From contig NZ_ATXH01000019.1 in NCBI RefSeq assembly GCF_000421585.1, positions 1 to 46,927 of the forward strand: a DNA stretch of 46,927 bases. Reading direction: 5' to 3'. This DNA comes from Thermodesulfatator atlanticus DSM 21156 (GTDB lineage: Bacteria > Desulfobacterota > Thermodesulfobacteria > Thermodesulfobacteriales > Thermodesulfatatoraceae). Below the pieces are notes generated by a model that had not been told where the DNA came from, did no database searches, and saw nothing but the letters and a program-made list of their open reading frames with translations. Positions within the stretch are counted from its first letter, which is position 1. Each line of letters begins with the position of its first letter. Position numbers and translations under genes: made by a program. This document shows positions 32,460 through 41,738 of the stretch, piece after piece.

Positions 32460-34306
32460 TGTGTGGCATTATTGGCTATGTTGGAGAAAGAGCCGTAATT
32501 CCGGTGCTACTTGAAGGTCTCAGACGCCTTGAATACCGCGGGTATGATTCTGCTGGGGTGGCTTTTTTTGATGAAGGAAAAATCTCGGTCATTAGAGCCC
32601 TTGGCAAGCTTTTTAATCTTCAGGAGCTTCTGGCGGGCTATGGTAAAAATCCCCGAGGCATAGGTCTAGGTCATACTCGCTGGGCCACTCATGGAGAACC
32701 AGCAGAACATAACGCCCATCCCCATGGGGACTGTCGCCAGGAATTAGTAGTTGTTCACAACGGAATTATTGAAAACTACCACACCTTGCGCGGTATGCTT
32801 GAACAAAAAGGGCATAAGTTTCGTTCGCAAACCGACACCGAGGTCATTCCCCATCTTATCGAAGAAGAATTGGAAGCAGGCTTTGATTTGCCTGAAGCTG
32901 TTCGCAGGGCCCTAAGTAAGGTAGAAGGCGCCTATGCTATTGGCGTTTTCTGGGCCAAGGCCCCTCACATGCTTATTGCAGCGCGCTATCAAAGCCCGCT
33001 GGTACTGGGCATTGGCGAGGGTGAAAACTTTATGGCCTCAGATATCCCTGCAATACTTCCTTGGACTAAAAACGTCATCTTCCTCGATGATGGGGAGATG
33101 GCTATCTTGACCAAAGACTCTTGCCAGATACTTAGCCTGCGTGATGGAAGAAAAATTGCCAAAGAAATTTCTCGTATTCACTGGGACGCCGCCATGGCGG
33201 AAAAGGCGGGCTTTAAGCATTTTATGCTTAAAGAGATTTACGAACAGCCGCAAGCCATTTTAAATACTTTTCGTGGCCGCCTTGATCCTGAAACAGGTGA
33301 AGTAAACATCCCTGAGATTTGTTTGTCTCCTGAGGAAGTTTTGTCCCTTAAAAAGATATGCATTCTGGCCTGTGGAACCTCTTACCATGCCGGGCTTGTA
33401 GGCAAATATTTGTTTGAGCGCTGGGTTAGGCTTCCGGTAGAAGTTGAGCTTGGCTCAGAGTTTCGTTACCGAGATTTGTTAATCGACAAAAATACCCTGG
33501 TAATCCCCATATCCCAATCAGGAGAAACTGCAGACACCTTGGCAAGTCTTAGGCGGGCTCGGGAAGTAGGGGCCAAGGCCGTGGCCATTTGTAACGTATT
33601 GGGAAGCACTATTACCCGTGAGTCAGATGGCACTATTTATACCCATGCCGGCCCAGAAATAGGGGTTGCCTCAACCAAGGCCTTTACCAGCCAGCTTACG
33701 GCCCTTTTGCTTTTGGTCCTTTATTTTGGCCAGATGCGCAAGAGTCTTTCCGAACAGGAACGCCGCCGCATTGCCCGTTCCTTGTTGCGCGTCCCCTACC
33801 AGGTAGAGAAGCTTATTGAAAAGGTCCATCCAGAAATAAAAGACCTTGCTTATGATTACCAAAGAAAAGAACACTTTCTCTATTTAGGTAGAAATATCCT
33901 TTTCCCTATCGCCTTAGAAGGTGCCCTTAAGCTTAAGGAAATTTCTTATATCCATGCTGAAGGCTATGCTGCAGGAGAGATGAAACATGGCCCCATTGCC
34001 CTTATTGATGAGAATATGCCGGTGATGGCTCTTGCCCCTGCCAATCACCATGTTTACGAAAAGATGATTTCGAATATCGAAGAAGTGCGTTCTAGACGGG
34101 GTGAAATCCTTGCTTTGGGCACTGAAGGGGATGAAACCCTTGCCCGCGTGGCTACGCGTACTGTCTCCTTGCCCGAATGTGAGTGGGAAGTCTCGCCGAT
34201 TCTTTACACCATACCTTTACAACTTCTTGCTTATGAAGTAGCGGTAGTACGTGGTTGTGACGTTGACCAACCGCGCAATCTCGCTAAAAGCGTAACAGTG
34301 GAGTAA
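32459..34306 (+). CDS. glmS: Glutamine-fructose-6-phosphate aminotransferase
   Basis: The 615-aa protein begins with the nucleophile Cys2 (MCGIIGYVGE), a glutaminase domain (RLEYRGYDSAGVAF) and two SIS domains (ACGTSYHAGLVGKYL, ISQSGETADTLAS, GPEIGVASTKAFTSQLTALL, YIHAEGYAAGEMKHGPIALI). It makes glucosamine-6-phosphate for wall and surface polysaccharides. It overlaps the sugar transferase gene and ends 2 bases before the epimerase gene, tying it to the polysaccharide operon. No glmS ribozyme is seen upstream. Confidence 0.96.
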   Translation: MCGIIGYVGERAVIPVLLEGLRRLEYRGYDSAGVAFFDEGKISVIRALGKLFNLQELLAGYGKNPRGIGLGHTRWATHGEPAEHNAHPHGDCRQELVVVHNGIIENYHTLRGMLEQKGHKFRSQTDTEVIPHLIEEELEAGFDLPEAVRRALSKVEGAYAIGVFWAKAPHMLIAARYQSPLVLGIGEGENFMASDIPAILPWTKNVIFLDDGEMAILTKDSCQILSLRDGRKIAKEISRIHWDAAMAEKAGFKHFMLKEIYEQPQAILNTFRGRLDPETGEVNIPEICLSPEEVLSLKKICILACGTSYHAGLVGKYLFERWVRLPVEVELGSEFRYRDLLIDKNTLVIPISQSGETADTLASLRRAREVGAKAVAICNVLGSTITRESDGTIYTHAGPEIGVASTKAFTSQLTALLLLVLYFGQMRKSLSEQERRRIARSLLRVPYQVEKLIEKVHPEIKDLAYDYQRKEHFLYLGRNILFPIALEGALKLKEISYIHAEGYAAGEMKHGPIALIDENMPVMALAPANHHVYEKMISNIEEVRSRRGEILALGTEGDETLARVATRTVSLPECEWEVSPILYTIPLQLLAYEVAVVRGCDVDQPRNLAKSVTVE

Positions 34307-34308
34307 TT

Positions 34309-35286
34309 ATGGATGCTATCTTGGTTACCGGAGGAGCAGGGTTTATTGGCTCTCATTTGGTGGATACCCTTTTGGCCCGCGGAGAAAGGGTTGTTGCCAT
34401 CGATGATTTTAACGACTACTACTCTCCGAAAATCAAGCATAAAAACATTGAAAGCGCCTTAAAAAATCCTCATTTCCATTTAGAGCAAGGTGATATACGG
34501 GATTTTCCCTTTTTAGAGCGGGTCTTTAAAAGATACCCCATCAAGTGCGTGGTGCATCTTGCCGCCCGTGCAGGGGTGCGTCCTTCAGTGGAAGACCCTA
34601 TCCTTTATGAAGAAGTAAACGGCGTGGGCACCACTAATCTTCTTGAGCTTTCGCGGCGTTACAAAGTCCCAAAATTCGTATATGGGAGTTCTTCTTCGGT
34701 TTACGGCTATTCTGACCAGGTTCCTTTTAGGGAGTCAGTTTGTGCGGATAGACCAGTTTCTCCCTATGCCGCTACCAAGCGGGCCAATGAGCTTATGTGC
34801 CATGCCTTTCATCATCTTTTTGGTATCAAGATAGTCTGTTTGCGCTTTTTTACGGTTTACGGCCCGCGCCAGCGCCCTGAGATGGCCATCCATAAGTTTA
34901 CCCGCTTAATTGACCAGGGGAAGGAAATCCCGGTTTACGGTGATGGCTCTTCCAAAAGGGACTACACTTACATAGACGATATCATCCAAGGAGTAGTAGC
35001 TGCGATAGATAAAGATTTTGACTTTGAGATTTTTAATCTTGGAGAATCTCAGGTTACAGACCTTCTTACCTTGATAAAACTCATAGAAGAAAACCTGGGC
35101 AAGCCTGCGAAAATTAAGTTTTTACCTTTTCAAGCAGGTGATGTACCTATTACTTATGCGGATATTTCAAAGGCCAGAGAACTTTTGGGGTATAATCCCC
35201 AAGTGCCTATTGAAGAGGGTATCAAACGTTTTATTTCCTGGTATAAAGAGGAAGCAAGAGATCTTTACACTGGAGGGGATAAATGA
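34309..35286 (+). CDS. NAD-dependent nucleotide-sugar epimerase/dehydratase
   Basis: The 325-aa SDR protein has the NAD motif TGGAGFIGSHLVDTLL, FNDYYSPKIKHKNIE, LAARAGVRPSVEDPI, YGSSSSVYG and the catalytic YAATK with Y in VSPYAATKRANELMC. The FNDYYSPKIK segment with ARAGVR is typical of UDP-glucuronate 4-epimerases. UDP-glucose/GlcNAc 4-epimerase remains possible. It supplies an activated sugar to the polysaccharide. Its stop overlaps the next gene by 4 bases (ATGA). Confidence 0.87.
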   Translation: MDAILVTGGAGFIGSHLVDTLLARGERVVAIDDFNDYYSPKIKHKNIESALKNPHFHLEQGDIRDFPFLERVFKRYPIKCVVHLAARAGVRPSVEDPILYEEVNGVGTTNLLELSRRYKVPKFVYGSSSSVYGYSDQVPFRESVCADRPVSPYAATKRANELMCHAFHHLFGIKIVCLRFFTVYGPRQRPEMAIHKFTRLIDQGKEIPVYGDGSSKRDYTYIDDIIQGVVAAIDKDFDFEIFNLGESQVTDLLTLIKLIEENLGKPAKIKFLPFQAGDVPITYADISKARELLGYNPQVPIEEGIKRFISWYKEEARDLYTGGDK

Positions 35287-35831
35287 AGCCAGAAGAATGC
35301 ACCTTATATCACAGTGGGTTGCGCGGGGCTGAAGCCACTTTTGGAGAAAATGCCGAACGTTTTGGGGTAAAAGAGGTTGTTTTTACTTACGAAGGGCATA
35401 AGCCTGACAGGGCCAAAAACCTTGTGGAGCTTTCCCCTGAGGAGCTTAAACGCGGTGATATCAGCATGGAACTTGTTTCCAAAATGATGAAACGTAATTA
35501 TGCCAAGCCTGAACGCATTCGTAAGGTCCTTCAGGTTATTTTTCACATGGTAAACAAGGGCTATCAGGTCTTTATTGTGGGCGAAATCTTACCAAATGGC
35601 ACTGTTAAAGGTGGAACCGGTTGGGCTGCCGAGCTTGCCAAGCTTTTTAATCGGCCTTTGCATGTTTTTGACCAGCGTGTAAACAAGTGGTTCACCTGGA
35701 AAGACGGCAAGTGGGTAGAAGACACCCCAGTAATCTCCCACAACACCTTTGTAGGCACAGGCACACGTAACCTTACCGAAGAAGGCAAAAAGGCAATCGA
35801 AGAACTTTTTGAGCGCTCCTTTGGGAAATAG
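35283..35831 (+). CDS. Unknown 182-aa Rossmann/SLOG-like protein coupled to the epimerase
   Basis: I do not know a function. I recall similar hypothetical proteins in sulfate-reducing deltaproteobacteria. It begins ECTLYHSGLRGAEATFGENA, then VFTYEGHK, and has a nucleotide-loop-like stretch TVKGGTGWAAELAKLFNRPL followed by VFDQ and, near the end, FVGTGTRNLTEEGKKAIEEL. The glycine-rich turn followed by a helix and the GTGTRN motif recall the SLOG/YpsA (lysine decarboxylase-like) Rossmann fold, which binds nucleotides. It has no signal or membrane segment. The ATGA overlap with the epimerase indicates coupled translation, and the terminator follows 9 bases later, making it the last gene. Confidence 0.72.
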   Translation: MKPEECTLYHSGLRGAEATFGENAERFGVKEVVFTYEGHKPDRAKNLVELSPEELKRGDISMELVSKMMKRNYAKPERIRKVLQVIFHMVNKGYQVFIVGEILPNGTVKGGTGWAAELAKLFNRPLHVFDQRVNKWFTWKDGKWVEDTPVISHNTFVGTGTRNLTEEGKKAIEELFERSFGK

Positions 35832-35839
35832 TATGAAGG

Positions 35840-35875
35840 CGGCAGGCACCTTGCCTGCCGTTTTATCTTTTTCTC
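35840..35875 (+). terminator. Intrinsic terminator of the polysaccharide operon
   Basis: CGGCAGGCA-CCT-TGCCTGCCG (35840-35860) is a perfect 9-bp stem with a three-base loop, followed by TTTTATCTTTTTCTC. The T-tract lies in the 3' end of the convergent ubiD-like gene. Confidence 0.9.
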
Positions 35876-37335
35876 TTTAAGAACTCTTCAACACCCAGCT
35901 TTCGCCAGAGGCGATTAATCTTTTGTTGGACTTCAGGGTCCATTTCAATGACATCTGGCCAGTCGCGTTCAAAGCCTTCTTCTGGCCATTTGCGGGTGGC
36001 GTCTATGGCCATTTTGCTGCCATAGTAAGGAAGCGGTGCTGCGTGATCCAAGGCATCTACCGGGCCTTTCACGAAAAAGATATCTCGTTCAGGGTCGATG
36101 TTGTTGCCCAAACGCCAGAGACACTCAGAAACATCCTGGACATTTACCTCTTTATCGAAGATTACAATGATCTTGCAAAACATCATTTGCCCAAGGCCCC
36201 AGAGGGCGCAGGCTACTTTGCGGGCATGTCCAGGGTAGCGTTTGTCAATAGAAACAAAAGCAAGGTTATGGAAAACCCCTTCCATGGGAAGGTTTATATC
36301 GACTATTTCTGGCAAGGTTTTCTGAATAAGGGGTAAAAAGAGCCTTTCCGTGGCCTTTGCCATGTAGCAGTCTTCCTGAGGGGGTTTTCCCACGATAGTA
36401 GCAGGGTAAACGGCGTCTTTGCGCATGGTCATGCAGGTTACGTGGAAAACAGGATAGTAATCAGGAAGAGAATAATATCCCGTATGGTCGCCAAAGGGGC
36501 CTTCAAGGCGCCTTTCCCCCGGTTCAACATAACCTTCAAGCACTATCTGGCTGTTTGCAGGGACTTCGAGATCAACCGTAAGGCACTTTACCATTTCCAC
36601 GGGTTTGCCACGCAAAAAGCCCGCAAAAAGGATTTCGTCTACCTCATCGGGCAAAGGTGCGGTGGCGGCGTAAGTGGTAGCAGGGTCCGGGCCTATGGCC
36701 ACGGCCACAGGGAGCCTTTTACCTAGTTTTTCGGCAATACGAAAATGGTGCGCGCCGCCTTTGTGCAGGTGCCAATGCATGCCAGTAGTGCGCCTGTCAA
36801 AGACCTGCATGCGATACATGCCAACGTTGCGCACCCCAGTTAGCGGGTCTTTGGTAATTACCACAGGAAGCGTAATAAAAGGTCCGCCGTCCTGAGGCCA
36901 GCAATGAAGAATAGGCAAGCGATAAAGATCAACCTCACTTTCTTTAAAGACTATTTCCTGGCAAGGGGCCTTGGAAACGTATTTTGGGAAAACACTTGCC
37001 AGGCGTTTTATTTTGGGGATGAGATTGAGTTTTTTGACAATGGAGTCAGGCTTTTCGATTTCTATGAATTGCAGGACGTCTTCGCCAAGTTCGTTAAGGT
37101 TTTCAACCCCAAGGGCAAGGGCCATGCGGCGAAAACTGCCAAAAGCGTTAGTTAAAACAGGCATGTCATAGCCGGGAACATTTTCAAAAAGAAGCGCAGG
37201 CCCATATACCTTGCACACCCGGTCGGTTACCTCAGGGATTTCAAGTTTTGGGGAAAGAGGCTCTTTAATGCGCAAAAGTTCCTGTTCCTGTTCTAGTTTG
37301 GCAATAAATTCTTGAAGGTCTTTATAGGCAATCAT
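35863..37335 (-). CDS. UbiD family decarboxylase, probably menaquinone pathway
   Basis: The 490-aa protein is of full UbiD length with GMYRMQVFDRRTTGMHWHLH, the catalytic LEGPFGDHTGYYSLPDYYPV and NIDPERDIFFVKGPVDALDH. The enzyme class uses prenylated FMN to remove carboxyl groups from aromatic acids. As the window encodes MqnE and MqnC, the likely role is the naphthoate decarboxylation of the futalosine pathway; another aromatic acid decarboxylase is possible. It overlaps the end of purF by 4 bases, so it is in the minus-strand run. A partner prenyltransferase (UbiX) is not in the window. Confidence 0.88.
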   Translation of the reverse strand: MIAYKDLQEFIAKLEQEQELLRIKEPLSPKLEIPEVTDRVCKVYGPALLFENVPGYDMPVLTNAFGSFRRMALALGVENLNELGEDVLQFIEIEKPDSIVKKLNLIPKIKRLASVFPKYVSKAPCQEIVFKESEVDLYRLPILHCWPQDGGPFITLPVVITKDPLTGVRNVGMYRMQVFDRRTTGMHWHLHKGGAHHFRIAEKLGKRLPVAVAIGPDPATTYAATAPLPDEVDEILFAGFLRGKPVEMVKCLTVDLEVPANSQIVLEGYVEPGERRLEGPFGDHTGYYSLPDYYPVFHVTCMTMRKDAVYPATIVGKPPQEDCYMAKATERLFLPLIQKTLPEIVDINLPMEGVFHNLAFVSIDKRYPGHARKVACALWGLGQMMFCKIIVIFDKEVNVQDVSECLWRLGNNIDPERDIFFVKGPVDALDHAAPLPYYGSKMAIDATRKWPEEGFERDWPDVIEMDPEVQQKINRLWRKLGVEEFLKRKR

Positions 37336-38714
37336 TTCGTTTCCTTTATTTCAAAGATTTCTTTGTGAATACTGGCCTTGATGGGTACAGGGTATTTACC
37401 GGTAAAACAGGCCAGGCAAAAGCCCTTGTTATTACCCTGCGCGGCTTTAAGAAGCCCTTCTAAGGAAAGATAATGAAGGAGATCAAGCTCAAGATAGCGT
37501 CTTATTTCGTCAACACTGTGTTTGGCGGCTATGAGCTCACCACGCGAAGGAAAGTCTATACCGTAGTAGCAGGGATATTTTATGGGTGGGCAGCTTATCA
37601 GCATGTTTATTTCAAAGGCTCCAGCCTCGCGTATAGCTCTCACTCTGGTGCGGCTGGTAGTGCCGCGAACCAATGAATCATCCACCACAGCTACTTTTTT
37701 GCCCCTTAAGAGTTCTTTCACAGGGTTTAACTTCACACGTACTGAAAAATCTCGCATGCTCTGGGAAGGCTGGATAAAGGTACGGCCCACGTAGTGGTTC
37801 CTGATAACTCCCATTTCAAAGGGAAGTCCTGTGGCCTGGGCGTAACCAATGGCAGCATAGTTTCCCGAGTCAGGAAACGGCATGACAAAGTCTGTCTCCA
37901 GGGGGCATTCCCTGGCAAGCTCGTAACCCAGGCGTTTGCGAAAGCTATAAACGTTTTCACCAAAAATGTTGCTATCGGGGCGTGCAAAGTAGATGAATTC
38001 AAAAATACACTGGGCAAGGTTTTCTTTCTTTATTCCTTCGTACGAGTTTATGCCATTTTCATCGATGACTAGAATTTCGCCGGGTTTTACATCTCGTAAA
38101 TATTGGGCCTGAACCAAGTCAAAGGCACAGGTCTCAGAAGCAACGATATAGCCGCCGTTTAACATGCCCAGGGCAAGCGGACGAAAGCCGTGTGGGTCTC
38201 TAAAGGCAATGAGTTTGTCCTGTGCCAGCAAGACAATAGAGTAGGCCCCTTCAATAATGGCCATGGTTTCCCGGATTGCTTCCACCAGGCCCTTCTGAAG
38301 GGATTTGGCAATGAGATGGACGATAATCTCACTGTCCATGGTGGTCTGAAAAAGTGAGCCCTGTTTTTCGAGTTCCTCTCGCAGAAGACAGGCGTTTACA
38401 AGATTTCCATTGTGAGCCAGGGCAAAGGTTTGGCGGCTGTGGGTTACCAAGAAAGGCTGGACGTTTTTTACCGTGCTTGATCCTGTGGTTGAATACCGCA
38501 CGTGCCCCACGGCAATGTGGCCGGTAAGGTTTTGCAGGATGGGTTCATTAAACACTTCGGCAACCAGGCCAAGGTCACGGTGTTCTTTTACCACTTTGCC
38601 ATCTGAAGAGACTATGCCGGCACTTTCCTGTCCGCGATGTTGCAGGGCGTAGAGCCCGAAAAACGCAATCTTTGCAGCTTCTTTATGTCCGAATACTCCT
38701 ATTACGCCGCACAT
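37332..38714 (-). CDS. purF: Amidophosphoribosyltransferase
   Basis: The 460-aa protein begins MCGVIGVFGHKEAAKIAFFG, with Cys2 as nucleophile and no propeptide to remove. It has LYALQHRGQESAGIVSSDGK, the PRPP-binding VAVVDDSLVRGTTSR and cysteines in AQCIFEFIYFARPD, ISCPPIKYPCYYG and FCLACFTGKYPV. Those match the four ligands of the 4Fe-4S cluster seen in the B. subtilis-type enzyme. It forms phosphoribosylamine, the first step of purine synthesis. It lies between ubiD-like (4-base overlap) and tldD (18-base gap). Confidence 0.95.
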   Translation of the reverse strand: MCGVIGVFGHKEAAKIAFFGLYALQHRGQESAGIVSSDGKVVKEHRDLGLVAEVFNEPILQNLTGHIAVGHVRYSTTGSSTVKNVQPFLVTHSRQTFALAHNGNLVNACLLREELEKQGSLFQTTMDSEIIVHLIAKSLQKGLVEAIRETMAIIEGAYSIVLLAQDKLIAFRDPHGFRPLALGMLNGGYIVASETCAFDLVQAQYLRDVKPGEILVIDENGINSYEGIKKENLAQCIFEFIYFARPDSNIFGENVYSFRKRLGYELARECPLETDFVMPFPDSGNYAAIGYAQATGLPFEMGVIRNHYVGRTFIQPSQSMRDFSVRVKLNPVKELLRGKKVAVVDDSLVRGTTSRTRVRAIREAGAFEINMLISCPPIKYPCYYGIDFPSRGELIAAKHSVDEIRRYLELDLLHYLSLEGLLKAAQGNNKGFCLACFTGKYPVPIKASIHKEIFEIKETK

Positions 38715-38732
38715 GAGCGGCCCTCCGTTTTC

Positions 38733-40115
38733 CTATTTTTGATCTATGGCACCACCTACTACAATTTCGGGGATGCGTAAAGTTGGTTGTCCGTCAGAAA
38801 CAGGCACTCCCTGGCCGTCCTTACCACAGGTCCCAATGGTAAAACCAAGATCATTTCCTACCATATCAATGATTTGAAGGATCTGGGGGCCGTTTCCCGA
38901 AATAGTAGCCCCGCGCACTGGTTCGCCCAAAAGGCCTTTTTCAATTAAATAGCCCTCGGTTACTTCAAAGACAAAGTTACCAGAGATGGTATCAACCTGG
39001 CCTCCGCCCATTTTTTTGACAAAAAGCCCTTTATCAACACTTCTTATGATTTCTTCGGGGCTGTGTGGGCCTGGGGCAATGTAGGTGTTTGACATGCGAG
39101 GTATCGGGCGAAAACGGTAAGATTCTCGCCTGCCATGGCCATTTGAGTCTTTGCCTGCTTTCATGGCAGAGAGCCTGTCATACAAAAAGTCCTTAAGCAC
39201 GCCGTTTTCAATCAAAACGGTTTTTTCAGGAAAGATCCCTTCGTCGTCAAACTGATAATAACCGCGCTGGTACATCAGGGTCGGGTCATCAATTACGGTG
39301 ATAAGAGACGAAGCCACTTTTTCGCCGATCCTTCCTGCATATACTGAAAAACCTTCTTCGGCAAGGTCTGCTTCAAGTCCGTGGCCAACGGCTTCGTGAA
39401 TCATGGTACCGCCTGCTTCAGCAGAAAGCACAACAGGCATGGTGCCCCCTGGGGCTTTAGGCGCAGAAAGCATTAAAATGGCCCTTTGAGCAGCCTTTAA
39501 GGCGATTTCTTCTGGGGGAGTTTTCTCAAAAATTTCAAGTCCTATGGCCCCGCCCAAGGGTTCATGTCCTGTTTGGATTACTTCGCCCCTTTTGGTGACC
39601 ACCTGTACGGCAAGGAGCGTATAAAGGCGCTCGCCTTTGATATAAAGGCCTTCAGAATTGACAATGGTGATTTTTTTGTGGAGGTCATGATAGGTGACCT
39701 GCACCTGGGCTACTTCAGGAGAGGCCCCTCTTGCGGCCTGATTAGCTTTTTTTACCAGGTCAATTTTAAAAGCAAGGCTTTCTTCCTGCGGCGGTCTTTT
39801 GACCTCAGGGAAGGGAATCTTTTTTATTTCGTCGATGGTTATGTTTTTTTGGGTACTTCCGGTGAGCCTTGCAAGGCTTTCTGCAAGGGACATGAGTTCC
39901 TCTGGAGCAAAGCTATTGGTGTAGGCATAGGCTGTATGGTAGTCGCCGTAAATGGCCCTAAGCCCCGCCCCTTTATCGCTTCCGCAGACTAACTTTTCCA
40001 GCCGGTCGTTATCATACACAATGAAAGTGGTTTCTGTTTCTTCAAGGTAAATGTCGGCGAAATGTCCGCGGCCCAAAGCCTTTGAAATAATTTTGCTAGC
40101 TTTTTCCGGCTCCAT
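38733..40115 (-). CDS. tldD: TldD family metalloprotease
   Basis: The start is the ATG at 40115-40113 with GGAGG just upstream, giving 460 aa; the longer frame to 40199 would overlap the neighbour by over 100 bases. The HExxxH zinc site reads MIHEAVGHGLEADLAEEGFS. The C-terminal half has DTISGNFVFEVTEGYLIEKG and the G-rich GTCGKDGQGVP, typical of TldD. TldD with TldE trims leader peptides or degrades antitoxins; no tldE/pmbA is in the window. The start overlaps the PfkB kinase by 20 bases. Confidence 0.9.
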   Translation of the reverse strand: MEPEKASKIISKALGRGHFADIYLEETETTFIVYDNDRLEKLVCGSDKGAGLRAIYGDYHTAYAYTNSFAPEELMSLAESLARLTGSTQKNITIDEIKKIPFPEVKRPPQEESLAFKIDLVKKANQAARGASPEVAQVQVTYHDLHKKITIVNSEGLYIKGERLYTLLAVQVVTKRGEVIQTGHEPLGGAIGLEIFEKTPPEEIALKAAQRAILMLSAPKAPGGTMPVVLSAEAGGTMIHEAVGHGLEADLAEEGFSVYAGRIGEKVASSLITVIDDPTLMYQRGYYQFDDEGIFPEKTVLIENGVLKDFLYDRLSAMKAGKDSNGHGRRESYRFRPIPRMSNTYIAPGPHSPEEIIRSVDKGLFVKKMGGGQVDTISGNFVFEVTEGYLIEKGLLGEPVRGATISGNGPQILQIIDMVGNDLGFTIGTCGKDGQGVPVSDGQPTLRIPEIVVGGAIDQK

Positions 40116-41052
40116 GATTCCTCCAGTAAAGAAATTCTTCGCGCTTGGGATAACCCTTTCTACCATAATCGCGCAAGGAAAGGGCCGCCATAGCCGCACC
40201 CAAGAAACCTGCCTCTCGGGCGCTGAGTCCAGAAAGCACCCCTGCTATTACACCTGCATCGAATACGTCCCCTGCTCCTGTGTTGTCAAGGATCTCCTGG
40301 GGCTTCACCGCAGGAATCTCAATTTTTTGCCCGTCCTTAAAAAGAATGGCCCCTTTTTTGCCCCGCTTTAGGAAAACATTGGAAGAAAGATCGGCAAAGT
40401 CCTCTGGTTTCAGCCCCAGATAAACCAGTTCTTGTTCAGTGATAAAAAGAAACTCTGCCCTTGAAAGCAGGGGCTTTAAGAACTCTAGGCCCTTTTGGGC
40501 GTAAATTTCCCCTGGATCAATGCTAAAGGTGCCCTGGTGCTTTTCTTTTAGGTTTCGATGAAAAGCCAGGCCTTCATTGGTAATGAGCGAGCTTACGTGC
40601 AGCCATTCTTGAGGAATGGTTGAGGGCTGGTAGTGGGCAAGGAGATGTTCTTCTGAGTGTGGGGAGACAAAGATGGCCCGGTCTTTTTGGGCATCAATGA
40701 TAATGATACAGCAGGCAGATTTTCCCTTTCGGATAACACGGCTTAGCTCAACACCCGCAAGCTCTGCCAAAATAGCATCGCCTTCAGGGTCTTCACCCAC
40801 AATGCCGATAAACCCTGTTTCAAAACCCCAGTTTTTCAAGGCGTAAATGGTGTTAGCCGCAGAGCCTCCCCCTGAGCGAGCGATAAATTTTCCCTTTTGT
40901 TCGAGCTCGTCTCTTAATTTTTCGAATTCTTCTCTGGTGCCCCAGACTTCGCCACCGGGCTTCAGGTCTTTGCCAATTTTTTTTAGCCTGCGCAGGTCGT
41001 CTATTTCGTAGAAGAAATCGAGATTAAGCGCACCCGAGCCCACGATACGCAT
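40096..41052 (-). CDS. PfkB family carbohydrate/nucleoside kinase
   Basis: I start at ATG 41052-41050 (MRIVGSGALNLDFFYEI, 318 aa) because GGGAG lies 7 bases upstream; the frame extends to 41142 without support. The substrate site has SGGGSAANTIYALKNWG and the ATP/catalytic site DNTGAGDVFDAGVIAGVLSG with the catalytic Asp. The charged insert DLRRLKKIGKDLKPGGEVWG is unusual near residues 20-45. The phosphorylated substrate is unknown. It overlaps the phospholipase-like gene by 29 bases and tldD by 20. Confidence 0.85.
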   Translation of the reverse strand: MRIVGSGALNLDFFYEIDDLRRLKKIGKDLKPGGEVWGTREEFEKLRDELEQKGKFIARSGGGSAANTIYALKNWGFETGFIGIVGEDPEGDAILAELAGVELSRVIRKGKSACCIIIIDAQKDRAIFVSPHSEEHLLAHYQPSTIPQEWLHVSSLITNEGLAFHRNLKEKHQGTFSIDPGEIYAQKGLEFLKPLLSRAEFLFITEQELVYLGLKPEDFADLSSNVFLKRGKKGAILFKDGQKIEIPAVKPQEILDNTGAGDVFDAGVIAGVLSGLSAREAGFLGAAMAALSLRDYGRKGYPKREEFLYWRNHGAGKS

Positions 41053-41737
41053 TATTTGCTCCCTTGGCGTGGAATACGTATTGCATTTCTGAGAGACAAC
41101 TTGGCAGTGCAGCAAGGAAACGCCTTTCAAATAGTTTGACAAGGCTGTTAGGAGGGGTGCGGCGTCTTATTTTGGCAAGGCGCATACTTGAAAGGGTGAT
41201 AAGCTTGCGCGTAAGCATTACGTGGCGTTCTATTTCAAAAGAGGAAGACACAAACAAATTAAGCCTGCGGTGCCCTGGCCAGAGGTAAAGCCCCTTTAAG
41301 AGGAAAAGATTGCGGCTTAAGTTTCTTTCAATAGTCCATTCGAAGTAGTAGTGAATTAAGCGTGGTGGTAGATCAAGGCGGCGTGCAAAAGCAGGAATTA
41401 TTTTCTCGTGGGCTACTTTATCTGCCAGAAGATGCGTGCCATAGCCCAGGGCAAAGGCGTGTTCACAAGGTTTTTTGGCTTTGAGCAAAAGATGCTCAAA
41501 GGCCTCAAAAGAGTGGTAAAGCCTTTTCCAGCGCGGGGGAGCAATGAAAAAATCTGGCACCAGGTTGCCGTAAATAAAGGCAAGGCCCAGGGCGCCGGTG
41601 AGGTTTTTAAAACAGCCAGGGCCTTCGGCAAGTATTTTGAGCGCAAGTTCAATATGGGCCGCAGGGCCAAAGGCAAAGCTTTTATCAGGCCACATTAGCA
41701 AAAGCAAAAAAACTAATATTCCGCCTGCTAAATACAT
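41024..41737 (-). CDS. Zinc-dependent phospholipase C-like protein
   Basis: The 237-aa protein has an N-terminal signal or anchor (LAGGILVFLLLLMWPDKSFA, about residues 3-22) and then a helical domain with histidines in FGPAAHIELALKIL, GNLVPDFF and ALGYGTHLLADKVAHEKIIP. The HxxxxH/D spacing follows the zinc-dependent phospholipase C family (PF00882-like). It may be exported to the periplasm. Its lipid substrate is unknown. It starts one base after the nuclease-like gene ends. Confidence 0.75.
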   Translation of the reverse strand: MYLAGGILVFLLLLMWPDKSFAFGPAAHIELALKILAEGPGCFKNLTGALGLAFIYGNLVPDFFIAPPRWKRLYHSFEAFEHLLLKAKKPCEHAFALGYGTHLLADKVAHEKIIPAFARRLDLPPRLIHYYFEWTIERNLSRNLFLLKGLYLWPGHRRLNLFVSSSFEIERHVMLTRKLITLSSMRLAKIRRRTPPNSLVKLFERRFLAALPSCLSEMQYVFHAKGANNAYRGLGCA

Positions 41738-41738
41738 C

